Below are positions 56,656 to 64,000 of a stretch of 64,000 nt of DNA, in pieces. The translations under genes and the position numbers were made by a program. The number at the start of each line of letters is the position of its first letter. Positions within the stretch are counted from its first letter, which is position 1. Location: the NCBI RefSeq assembly GCF_026183675.1, contig NZ_JAPIVK010000009.1:80795-144794 (forward strand). The letters run 5' to 3'. The notes beneath the pieces are model-generated. The model did no database searches, was not told where the DNA came from, and saw nothing but the letters and a program-made list of their open reading frames with translations. The stretch comes from Microbulbifer halophilus (GTDB taxonomy: Bacteria; Pseudomonadota; Gammaproteobacteria; Pseudomonadales; Cellvibrionaceae).

Positions 56656-56684
56656 GCTCCCCCCTCCCACTGGGAGAGGGGAGC
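56656..56684. repeat. GCTCCCC/GGGGAGC palindrome after pckA
   Basis: GCTCCCCCCTCCC pairs with GGGAGAGGGGAGC, 41 bp after the pckA stop. It is one of the CTCTCCC/GGGAGAG repeats and is placed like a 3' hairpin. Confidence 0.75.
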
Positions 56685-56877
56685 GGCGACCCCCTGGCCT
56701 CATTGGACTTCGCAGCGCCCCTCCCCGACACACCAGCCCCACCACAAAAACCCCACAGAACCATTCCGGACGGCTTTCCCCAGCCGCCAAAAACCGCGCC
56801 GCGAGCAGCTATAGTGAAATGGAAAGGTCGCCGATGTATCCGCATCGCCCCAAGACCACAAGGAGCGACTTCTCCCC

Positions 56878-57546
56878 ATGGCGCCGCTCACTGCAGGAAC
56901 CTACTTTTCACGGCAGCCCCCCGGCCAGCGGACCAACCGCGTGGTGGTGGCCGGCATCACACTACTGCTATTGCTGGTGGTGGCATCGCTTTGGCTGTAC
57001 CTGTATTTCAAATCGCTGGAAAAGCCCTACCGCGAGCTGAAAGGCTACCGGGTCGCCACCACCGAGCACTTCAACAGCTTCCTGCGCCGCGGCGATAACC
57101 GCGAGCGCACCGCGCGGCTGTTCGACTACCTGAAAGCCGAAGGCGTCGACGGGGTGCTGGACGCCGAAAACCTGCTGCGCCAGGGCACCGACTGGCTGGA
57201 CATCAACGAGTCCGCCTTTGCGATTCCGCCGCGGAATCTGTGGCGCAATATGGTCGCCACCCTGGTAGTCGTCCGGGACGAACTGGAGCCCAGCATCGGG
57301 CCGGTGAGCGTACTGTCCGCCTATCGCACCGCCAATTACAACCGCAGATCCGGCGGCCGGTCCAGCAGCCGGCACCGCGACTTCTGCGGCCTGGACCTGG
57401 TGCCGAAATCCAATATCAGCCGCAAGGAACTAGGCGAGGAGCTGCGCAGCCTGCACGCACGCCTGGGTCCCGACAGCGACATGGGGCTCGGCATCTACCA
57501 CAGCGTGCGCTTCCATATCGACACCTGCGGCTACCGCAGTTGGTAG
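56878..57546 (+). CDS. Membrane-anchored M15-type D-Ala-D-Ala carboxypeptidase-like protein, copy 1
   Basis: 222 residues. One membrane helix (VVVAGITLLLLLVVASLWLYLYF, about 25-46) anchors a periplasmic domain. PVSVLSAYRTANYNRRSGGRSSSRHRDFCGLDLVP carries the zinc-binding His and Asp of the Peptidase_M15_3 family, and FHIDTCGYRSW the third ligand. A Cys near each motif could pair. Such enzymes trim peptidoglycan stem peptides. A second, similar gene follows after 21 bp. Confidence 0.85.
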   Translation: MAPLTAGTYFSRQPPGQRTNRVVVAGITLLLLLVVASLWLYLYFKSLEKPYRELKGYRVATTEHFNSFLRRGDNRERTARLFDYLKAEGVDGVLDAENLLRQGTDWLDINESAFAIPPRNLWRNMVATLVVVRDELEPSIGPVSVLSAYRTANYNRRSGGRSSSRHRDFCGLDLVPKSNISRKELGEELRSLHARLGPDSDMGLGIYHSVRFHIDTCGYRSW

Positions 57547-57567
57547 CGGGGGCCAGCGAGATCGGCA

Positions 57568-58269
57568 ATGGATATCAAAGAGAGCAAAGACCACGAGTAT
57601 TTTGACATCCATATCGAACGCCGCCGGGCCATCTGGATCAGTGCACTGGTACTGGCGGGGCTGCTGGTACTGGTGGTGCTCACGGTCGACAAGGTGCGGG
57701 AACTGGCCGAACGCATAGTCACCCCGGTCGAGTACGAGCCGATTCCCGAGGTCTACGACATCAAGGGCTACGCCGCCGCCTCGGAGAGCGCCTTCGAAAA
57801 ATTCCTGCAGAAGGGCGACAACCGCGAGAAATTTGCCAGGCTGGAAAACTTCCTGCAGCTCAATCACGTGGACGACGTGGTCCCCCTCTACGAACTCCTC
57901 CGCCAGGGCAGCGACTGGCAGGAAGTGGGCGAGCCCCCGTTTGCCATTCCACCGGAGGACGACTGGGAAACGATGGTGGATACCCTCAAGGTGCTGCGGG
58001 AGGAAATCATTCCCGTCGTGGGGCCGGTGACGATACTGTCCGGCTGGCGCACCTCCAGCTACAATGCCAAGGCCGGCGGCGCCAAGACCAGCAAGCATAT
58101 GCATTTCTGTGGGCTGGACATGGTCCCGCAACGCAAATTCAACCGCAAACAACTGATACCGATACTGCGCGATATCCACAAGCGCACCGGCCAGAAATGG
58201 GATATGGGGCTTGGCATCTACAGCGGCATCCGCTTTCACGTGGACACCTGCGGCTACCGCCGCTGGTAA
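57568..58269 (+). CDS. M15-type carboxypeptidase-like protein, copy 2
   Basis: 233 residues. One membrane helix (IWISALVLAGLLVLVVLTVDKV, about 21-42) precedes a domain equal in layout to the upstream gene: GDNREKFARLENFLQ, PPFAIPPEDDWETMVDTL, GPVTILSGWRTSSYNAKAGGAKTSKHMHFCGLDMVP and a terminal FHVDTCGYRRW. Zinc ligands His, Asp and His are conserved in both copies. The two look like a tandem duplication that has diverged; they may act on different bonds or at different sites in the wall. Confidence 0.85.
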   Translation: MDIKESKDHEYFDIHIERRRAIWISALVLAGLLVLVVLTVDKVRELAERIVTPVEYEPIPEVYDIKGYAAASESAFEKFLQKGDNREKFARLENFLQLNHVDDVVPLYELLRQGSDWQEVGEPPFAIPPEDDWETMVDTLKVLREEIIPVVGPVTILSGWRTSSYNAKAGGAKTSKHMHFCGLDMVPQRKFNRKQLIPILRDIHKRTGQKWDMGLGIYSGIRFHVDTCGYRRW

Positions 58270-58413
58270 GCCACTGGTAAAAAGCACTGCCATCTGATTA
58301 CATAGGCGCCTCCCGCAGCGGTAGCGTGCGCCGTGCGCACCACTCGTGTCCTGCGGCTACCCCGGTGCCCAGTGGGGCCTCGACTTTTCCGCCAGAATAA
58401 TCAAGGAAATACA

Positions 58414-59508
58414 GTGCAGGAAAAACTGGAACGGTATTCATTTATCCTTTCGCTTCTGCTGGTAACCCTGGCATTCGCGCTGTTGCTGAAGCCCTTTTTT
58501 ACACCGGTTTTCTGGGCCTGCGCCATCGCGCTGATTTTCTTCCCGGTCTACCGCCGCCTGCTACAACGCCTGCCCCGCTGGCCCAACCTGACGGCACTGC
58601 TCACGCTGTTGCTGTGTATCGTGGTGGTGGTAATCCCGGTACTGCTGGTGGCCAGCTCCTTCATCAATGAAGGGGTCACCATTTTCCAGAAAGTGCAGAG
58701 CGGCGAGATAGACCTGTCGCAACAGATCGAACAGGTGCGCAGCGCCTTCCCCGGCATCAATGCTTTTTTCGAGCGCTTCGGTCTCGATTTCGATCAACTG
58801 CAGGAACGGCTGATGAACGGGCTGATGAGCGCCGGCAGTTTCCTGGCCCGCAACGCCCTGGCGCTGGGCCAGAACACGCTGAATTTCTTCGTGATGCTGG
58901 GCCTGATGCTCTACCTGACCTTCTTCCTGATCCGCGACGGCGAGAAACTGGTCGCCCTGCTGATCCGCGCCCTGCCGCTGGGCGACGAGCGCGAACACCT
59001 GCTGCTGGCCAAGTTCGCCGAAGTCACCCGCGCCACCATCAAGGGCAACCTGGTGGTGGCGGCAACCCAGGGCACCCTGGGCGGGCTGATCTTCTGGATC
59101 CTGGGCCTGCCGGCGCCGCTGCTGTGGGGCGTAATGATGACGCTGCTGTCGCTGCTGCCGGCGGTGGGGGCGGCGATCATCTGGTTTCCCGCGGCACTCT
59201 ACCTCTACGCCACCGGCGACCTGGTGAAGGCCTCGGTGCTGATGGTCTACGGCGTGACGGTGATCGGCCTGGTGGACAACCTGCTGCGCCCGATCCTGGT
59301 GGGCCGCGACACCAAGCTGCCGGACTATATCGTGCTGTTTTCCACCGTCGGCGGCCTGATCATGTTCGGTATCAGCGGCTTCGCCATAGGTCCGCTGCTG
59401 GCGGCGCTGTTTATGGCGTTCTGGGAAATCTTCATGCGCGAGTTCGTGAATCCGTCGGGAATCCACGGGCCCGGCACACCAGCGCCCGAAGAAGTGCACG
59501 GCGAATAA
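58414..59508 (+). CDS. AI-2E family transporter (PerM/YdiK type)
   Basis: 364 residues from a GTG at 58414, with AAGGA six bases upstream; the ATG at 58333 is not supported. About eight membrane segments are visible (FILSLLLVTLAFALLLKPFF, ALIFFPVYRRLL, LTALLTLLLCIVVVVIPVLL, NFFVMLGLMLYLTFFLIRDG, LLWGVMMTLLSLLPAVGAAIIWFP, GLIMFGISGFAIGPLLAALFMAFWEIF). The family is named after a proposed autoinducer-2 exporter but many members are sodium or general permeases; substrate unknown. It is followed by a repeat remnant, not by an obvious partner gene. Confidence 0.87.
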   Translation: MQEKLERYSFILSLLLVTLAFALLLKPFFTPVFWACAIALIFFPVYRRLLQRLPRWPNLTALLTLLLCIVVVVIPVLLVASSFINEGVTIFQKVQSGEIDLSQQIEQVRSAFPGINAFFERFGLDFDQLQERLMNGLMSAGSFLARNALALGQNTLNFFVMLGLMLYLTFFLIRDGEKLVALLIRALPLGDEREHLLLAKFAEVTRATIKGNLVVAATQGTLGGLIFWILGLPAPLLWGVMMTLLSLLPAVGAAIIWFPAALYLYATGDLVKASVLMVYGVTVIGLVDNLLRPILVGRDTKLPDYIVLFSTVGGLIMFGISGFAIGPLLAALFMAFWEIFMREFVNPSGIHGPGTPAPEEVHGE

Positions 59509-59927
59509 ACCCTGCGGCGATTACCGCAGCTTCCACAGGCGCCGGTCCAGTTCCGACCCATCGCACAACGCCGATGGAGTGGCTAGTGGGATGTGTATAA
59601 AGTTCGCTAGAAAGTCACAACCCGAGAGAGTATTTAAACCTCTGCACCAGTCATGGGCTGAGAGGCAGATGTAATTTCTCCAGGCGGCCCGGGGAGAGGA
59701 TTGCCAGTTGAGACAGCGCCAGATGCCAGCCCTAGATCGGGCGCGTCCAGTGCTCGGTGGCTTCCAGTAATCGGCGTGCAGAAATGGGAGGGTTAGCCAC
59801 TTACCGCGCCACTAATACGGCCCACGGTCGCAATATTGGCTGCCGCAAGACACCGGCAATGACTTCCACCCTTTCCAGCGGGTAGGATGTTTGCGGATAT
59901 TCTCACTCAACGGATACAGGAAGCCCC
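59509..59927. other. Intergenic region with a degenerate CTAG element
   Basis: CTAGTGGGATGTGTATAAAGTTCGCTAG at 59583-59610 matches the left end of the CTAG-bounded element (CTAGTGGG...TGTAAAGTTCGGTAG). Possible right-end remnants (GCGCCACTAA) occur near 59806-59815. The rest of the 419 bp has no long open frame. AGGA at 59914-59920 is the ribosome-binding site of the next gene. Confidence 0.45.
59583..59815. repeat. Probable degraded third copy of the CTAG element
   Basis: The left 40 bases align with copies at 31405 and 48243; the interior has diverged or been replaced, giving a longer span (about 230 bp against 165). Recognition rests on the left end only. Confidence 0.4.
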
Positions 59928-60446
59928 ATGATACGTCTGATTACTCTCCTGCTCACCACACTATTCAGTCTGCCACTGACAGCGCTCGAAGTCGGCGATC
60001 CAGCGCCAGACTTCAGCCTGCAGGCCTCGGACGGCAAGACCTACACCCTCTCGGACTTCAAGGGCAAACAGGCCGTCGCCATCGCCTGGTACCCGAAGGC
60101 CTTCACCAAGGGCTGCACCATCGAGTGCAAGTCCCTGGCCGAAAACGGCCACCTGATCCGCGAATACGACGTCGCCTATTTTATGGCCAGCACCGACGAG
60201 GTGGATACCAACACCAAATTCGCCGAGGAACAGGAGGCCGACTTCCCGCTGCTCAGCGATCCAGAGGGCGAAGTGGCCGAGGCCTACGGCGTCAAGATGC
60301 CGGTCATGAACATCGCCCGCCGCATCACTGTTTATATCGGCAAAGACGGCCGCATCCTGAAGATCAACAAAGATATCCAGCCGGCCACCAGCGCCGAGGA
60401 TATGGCAAAAACCCTGGGTGAGCTGGGCGTTGCCCGCAAGGGCTGA
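59928..60446 (+). CDS. Exported peroxiredoxin, BCP/PrxQ type
   Basis: 172 residues. A signal peptide (LITLLLTTLFSLPLTA-LE) is followed by EVGDPAPDFSLQASDGKTYTLSDFKGKQAVAIAWYPKAFTKGCTIEC, with the peroxidatic Cys in KGCT and a second Cys four residues on. It reduces peroxides using thiol donors. BCP-like proteins with Sec signals protect the periplasm. It starts seven bases after AGGA. It has no clear partner gene nearby. Confidence 0.9.
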   Translation: MIRLITLLLTTLFSLPLTALEVGDPAPDFSLQASDGKTYTLSDFKGKQAVAIAWYPKAFTKGCTIECKSLAENGHLIREYDVAYFMASTDEVDTNTKFAEEQEADFPLLSDPEGEVAEAYGVKMPVMNIARRITVYIGKDGRILKINKDIQPATSAEDMAKTLGELGVARKG

Positions 60447-60721
60447 CGGATAACGAGGCAGCAAAAGAAAAAGGCTCCGACACTATCGCAATGCTGTTCA
60501 CTCAACGAATTTGCGGGCGAAAGTGTCGATAGCAGAGAGCGTTTTCTTCCCGGTAACACAGCCGCTCCAGCGCGTCTGCCAGCAGGCAGTTGACCTCCGT
60601 ATTGCGGCGAGGGAATGCCACTGTTGCCAATCTTTCCGGATTTTCTTTGAACCTCACGGCCAGTCGGTGCGACTACCTCAACGGAAACCCCGTTTAGCCA
60701 AGCAACCGAAGAGGCCATCGC

Positions 60722-62764
60722 ATGGACAAGCTGCCGCACAATAAATCCATCACTTACCTGAAAACTCTCTCCTTCGCACTGTTGACCACCGCCCTGTTCG
60801 CCTGTGACGGCAACGGCGGCAATTCGCTGCCGGGCAGTGATACCGACGAGCCGGACCCGCCTTCCAGCGCCATCGATCTCAGCTTCCTGGTGGAAACCCA
60901 CGATGGCGCCCGCCTGCCAGGTGCCGCGGTCACCCTGGATGAAACCAGCGGCCAGAGCGATGAAACCGGCTGGGTGCATTTCAGCCCGGAGGAACAGGAA
61001 TCCTATGTGGTCCGCGCCCGGGCCGACGGCTTTGTGACCCAGGCGTTGAAAGTCGACGGTGTGCACGAAAGCGTGATGCCCATCCGGCTGACACCGGTAA
61101 AACAGACTCTGAGCCTGAACGATATCGAATCCGCCCGCACCCTGAGTGGAGCGGACCAGGGCGCGCGTATCACCTTCCCCGCCAATGCCTTCGTCACGCC
61201 CGACGGCGATCCGGCCAACGGTGCCGCGACCGTACAGATCACGCCCTGGGACATTGCCAACGGCGACCTCAATGCCATGCCCGGCAACGGCCAGGCGGTG
61301 GACGCCATGGGCGCGCCGACGGAACTGATCAGCGCCGGCATGTTGGCCGTGTCCGTGCACAACGATAGCGGCGACTACCTGCAGCTGGCCCCCGGCGCCA
61401 CCGCGGAGATCCAGGTGGACCTGCCCCAGGGCAGTATCAATAACGAGGCGCTCTCCATTGGCAGTACCGTGCCCATGTGGCACTTCGACGAGAGCCAGGG
61501 CGTGTGGGAGGAGGATGACTCCACCACCGGCACCGTGGTCGCCTCCGCCACCTCGCCGGTGGGCCTGGCGGTGCACGCGGAAGTCAGCCACTTTTCCATC
61601 TGGAACTGGGATTTCAAGTTCGAAAACGGCGGCAGCATCAATGTAGAGTGCCGGCTGTTCGACAACAGCGCCGTGCCCTGCGGTATCAGTGCCGAGGTAA
61701 CACTGGACGACGGCTCTGTTTTTACCCGCAGCGGGCAATTGCCGGCGGGCGGCTCCACCATCATCAATATGCCCGACAGCGCCACCATCGGCTGGCAGGG
61801 CACGTCCTTTGGCGGTTTTATCGGTGAGCAGACCAGCGATATGTCTTCGGACGTGCTCATCGAACTGGGCGAGCCCAGCAGCGAGAACTTCGTGCGCTGC
61901 GAGCTGCCAGACGGCGTACCGGTGATCTGCTCCGTGACCCTGACGGACGGCAACCACAGCCTCACCCAGACGGTTCCCGCGGGGGGCGCCACCATCGTTA
62001 CCGCCTGGCCGGGTCTGGATGAATTCAGCGAGTTGAGCTGGACGGCGGAAACCCCCTACCCGGTGAGTTTCAACGGCCAGCAGGTGCAGGGAGCGGGCAG
62101 CGCCGACTCCGGTATTACCGACGAGGTGCCACTGTCCCTGGCCACCACCCCGATCGAACAGGTCAATGCGCAGTGCCTGTCTTCAATCGGAAGCAACATC
62201 CCCTGCACCCTGGACCTGGTCGCCACGCTGCCGGACGGCAGCCAGTTCACGGAAACCGGTTTAACGGTCAACAACAACCTCGATATCACCGTCCCCGCCG
62301 AGGCCACGCTGATCCAGTGGTCCGCCACCGCCAACGATGCCCACAGCCAGAACGGCCAGTTTGTCACCCTGTCCGGCAGCCAGGAGACCGGCCTCGTCAG
62401 CAGTGTCGCCGTGATCCTGGATGAAGAATCCGCGCAGGGCCCGGCGGCGCAGAGTATTCAAATCCACTGCAGCAACAGCCAGGACAGCGCCGCCACCAGC
62501 TGCGATATCGAAGCCCACCGGGAAGGTAACGGCGTCGGCTACGTGCAGCTGGACAGCTTTGACGGCGTGCCGGTGGGCGATATGGTCACGCTCGAGTTTC
62601 CGGAGGGGATGGCCGCGAACAACGACACGGTGCAGCTCACGGCCAGCGGCGACGACGGCTCGTTCGCCCACGATTTCTCTGCCTACGGATCGCTGAACGA
62701 CGGTGAAAGTATCGAGCTGGAACTGCAGTGTACGGGGGCGTCCGGCAACAACACCTGCCCCTAG
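60722..62764 (+). CDS. Repeat-containing lipoprotein of unknown function
   Basis: 680 residues. An N-terminal signal (LSFALLTTALFAC) gives a lipobox near Cys28, then a Ser/Asp/Pro linker. Residues about 50-130 resemble a carboxypeptidase-regulatory-like beta sandwich (LVETHDGARLPGAAVTLDETSGQSDETGWV). Residues 140-290 resemble the adjacent domain of CILP/FAM171-type proteins. From about 300 four repeats of roughly 90 residues follow, each with a VxCxL...PC...DGS.FT...PAxxT pattern and paired Cys. It is probably on the outer membrane surface. No enzymatic motif. Confidence 0.75.
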   Translation: MDKLPHNKSITYLKTLSFALLTTALFACDGNGGNSLPGSDTDEPDPPSSAIDLSFLVETHDGARLPGAAVTLDETSGQSDETGWVHFSPEEQESYVVRARADGFVTQALKVDGVHESVMPIRLTPVKQTLSLNDIESARTLSGADQGARITFPANAFVTPDGDPANGAATVQITPWDIANGDLNAMPGNGQAVDAMGAPTELISAGMLAVSVHNDSGDYLQLAPGATAEIQVDLPQGSINNEALSIGSTVPMWHFDESQGVWEEDDSTTGTVVASATSPVGLAVHAEVSHFSIWNWDFKFENGGSINVECRLFDNSAVPCGISAEVTLDDGSVFTRSGQLPAGGSTIINMPDSATIGWQGTSFGGFIGEQTSDMSSDVLIELGEPSSENFVRCELPDGVPVICSVTLTDGNHSLTQTVPAGGATIVTAWPGLDEFSELSWTAETPYPVSFNGQQVQGAGSADSGITDEVPLSLATTPIEQVNAQCLSSIGSNIPCTLDLVATLPDGSQFTETGLTVNNNLDITVPAEATLIQWSATANDAHSQNGQFVTLSGSQETGLVSSVAVILDEESAQGPAAQSIQIHCSNSQDSAATSCDIEAHREGNGVGYVQLDSFDGVPVGDMVTLEFPEGMAANNDTVQLTASGDDGSFAHDFSAYGSLNDGESIELELQCTGASGNNTCP

Positions 62765-62788
62765 CCAGCACCACTGATCCACCAACCC

Positions 62789-62816
62789 AAGCCGGCTCCC
62801 GGGAGCCGGCTTTTTT
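62789..62816 (+). terminator. Intrinsic terminator of the repeat lipoprotein gene
   Basis: AAGCCGGCTCCC and GGGAGCCGGCTT form a 12-bp stem with no loop bases between them, followed by T6, 25 bp after the stop codon. Confidence 0.92.
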
Positions 62817-62877
62817 ATTGATTGAAAAAAGTAACCGTAGGATCGGCAAAGACTTCGTAAGGTGTGCACAACGCACC

Positions 62878-64000
62878 CTACCGACACCCCGCCGCCACCT
62901 GCACCAACCCCCAGCCAAAGCGGTCGTCGCGGCCGTCGGCGCCCAGGTCTTTTACCGCCCGGGTCAGATCCACATCGCGCTGTTGCGCCAGCAGCAGGGC
63001 GGCGGTCACAAAGGGGGCGGCGAAGGATGTGCCGGTGTGGTAGCGGCCCCGGGCCTCGCCGTCTGCGGCCCAGATATCCACACCGGGTGCCGCCAGGTCG
63101 ATGTAATCGCCCCGGTTGGCGTCCGGGTAGAGTCGCTCCAGGGCATCCACCGCGGTGACCGCGATCACCCCCGGCTGCGCCGCGGGAAATACCGGCGGCG
63201 CGTCCGGCCCGCCATTGCCGGCCGCCGCCACCAGCTGGATATCGCGCTCGAGCAGCCGCTCCAGCGCCAGCTCGAATACCCGGTTACGCTCCCCGCCCAG
63301 GCTCAGGTTGACGACCTGCACATCGCGGCCGGCCAGCCAGTCCAGTGCGTCCAGCAGGGTGTCCGCGGTGGTGTCGGCGATGTCGCCCCGCTGGCGGAAA
63401 ACTTCCGCCGCGAAAAGCCGGCTGCCCGGCAGCAGGCCCGGCGCCGGCGAGCCCGGCTCGCCGATCAACAGGCTCGCCACCGCCGTACCGTGTACCGCCG
63501 GGGCCGCCTCGCCGCGCGCGAAATTGCGCCGCTCCAGCGCGGTATTGGCCAGCGCCGGGTGCCTGTCCGCAACGGCGGTATCCAGCATGCCGATACGGAA
63601 GTCGCGATCGCAGGAACCGAGCGGCTCGGGCCAGGCGATCAGCCGATGCGCATATCGCCGCCGGGCATTGAGCGCCCGATAGCGCTGATTGGTGTCCAGC
63701 TGCAGGTCCGACAGCTCTGTCCGCAAGCGGGCCACCAGCTCGGGCGCGCTGCTGCCCGCGGGCAGGCGAAAGACACTGACCACCAGCCCCAGGTTGGCCA
63801 GGCGCTGCCGGGACTTCACGCGCAGTTGGTAGGCCTGAAGCTGGCGCGCCGCCGCTTGCGCCGCGGCCATATCGGCACTCACCAGTAACATTTCGCCCGC
63901 TTCGTAATTCTGTGCCTTCGGCTCGGGAGCCTGCTCGGCGGCTTGGGTTTGCCGCGCTGGCGGCGCGGGCGGAGGCGGCGGGGCCGCACGCCCCAGCAGG
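62878..64000 (-). CDS. Subtilisin-family (S8) serine protease, 5' end outside window
   Basis: At least 374 codons; the frame is open to the right edge, so the N-terminus is missing. The visible part begins with a proline-rich stretch (APPPPAPPARQTQAAEQ), then an inhibitor-like region (MLLVSADMAAAQAAARQLQAYQLRVKSRQRL). The catalytic triad is Asp in IGMLDTAVADRHPAL, His in AVHGTAVASLL and Ser in GTSFAAPFVTAALLL; the oxyanion Asn is in VAAAGNGGPD. It ends with a Cys (GWGLVQVAAGCR). Members with long Pro-rich leaders are exported in many gammaproteobacteria. Target unknown. Confidence 0.87.
   Translation of the reverse strand, partial: LLGRAAPPPPPAPPARQTQAAEQAPEPKAQNYEAGEMLLVSADMAAAQAAARQLQAYQLRVKSRQRLANLGLVVSVFRLPAGSSAPELVARLRTELSDLQLDTNQRYRALNARRRYAHRLIAWPEPLGSCDRDFRIGMLDTAVADRHPALANTALERRNFARGEAAPAVHGTAVASLLIGEPGSPAPGLLPGSRLFAAEVFRQRGDIADTTADTLLDALDWLAGRDVQVVNLSLGGERNRVFELALERLLERDIQLVAAAGNGGPDAPPVFPAAQPGVIAVTAVDALERLYPDANRGDYIDLAAPGVDIWAADGEARGRYHTGTSFAAPFVTAALLLAQQRDVDLTRAVKDLGADGRDDRFGWGLVQVAAGCR

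Noticed and set aside
59640..59830. Transposase remnant on the minus strand
   Set aside because: A frame reading like RLLEATEHWTRP...GWHLALSQLA has in-frame stops and no conserved DDE motif, so it was not annotated as a pseudogene.
60511..60744. 77-residue open frame upstream of the repeat lipoprotein
   Set aside because: No ribosome-binding site, overlaps the next start, and composition is unlike a protein.
60332..61957. 541-residue open frame antisense to the repeat lipoprotein and peroxiredoxin genes
   Set aside because: It covers two genes with clear signals on the plus strand and has no start signal of its own.

Overview
The window is chromosomal DNA from a gammaproteobacterium. The order of the housekeeping genes (rhodanese-grxC-secB / gpmI-envC-ctpA / hisF-hisA-hisH-hisB / asmA / mutY-yggX, then cysQ, yrfG-hslR, hslO, pckA) is the backbone known from Pseudomonas and its marine relatives. 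High GC, long Asp/Glu-rich secreted proteins, many outer-membrane barrels and dense intergenic palindromes suggest a marine member of the Cellvibrionales such as Microbulbifer. The genus is inference; no 16S or marker search was possible.

Layout. 1-6925 (minus) is the first 2,308 codons of a giant secreted protein (Ig/FN3-like domains, beta-propeller, Ca-binding segment, SpvB domain, FG-GAP repeats, TcdB-middle/RHS start); the gene runs off the left edge. 7226-9604 is a secreted neighbour built from some of the same modules. 10211-14627 holds a small lipoprotein, pyk, two related META/HslJ-like lipoproteins, a 76-bp tandem array, a candidate structured RNA and a barrel protein. 14669-18405 (minus) holds smrA, an SDR, a thioesterase, a GFA protein, secB, grxC and a rhodanese-like protein. 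18616-23450 (plus) holds gpmI, envC, a DUF488 gene and ctpA. hisB-hisH-hisA-hisF follow on the minus strand. 26505-29065 is a small CxxC protein plus a ZnuD-like zinc TonB receptor. asmA, mutY, yggX and tRNA-Phe follow, with a low-GC two-gene islet just after the tRNA.

35703-43454 is a tightly overlapping operon (multi-pass membrane protein, RDD, SpoIIM-like, DUF4129, DUF4350, MoxR, DUF58), probably an envelope-associated AAA+ assembly. 43837-45453 is a DUF2946/Met-His-rich barrel pair that looks copper related. 45857-49321 (minus) has a barrel, a solitary HicB, cysQ and cysK. 49443-62764 has YhhN, yrfG, hslR, a Deg-type protease, a DUF4124 protein, hslO (minus), pckA, two tandem M15 peptidases, an AI-2E family permease, a peroxiredoxin and a repeat lipoprotein. 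A subtilisin-like protease runs off the right edge.

No transposase, CRISPR array, rRNA or complete phage is visible. The accessory signal lies in short non-coding elements: at least six palindrome/REP-like families, including a ~165-bp CTAG-bounded element family and a palindrome that supplies the signal-peptide codons of envC. All coordinates come from reading the sequence; family names come from recognition of motifs, not from searches.
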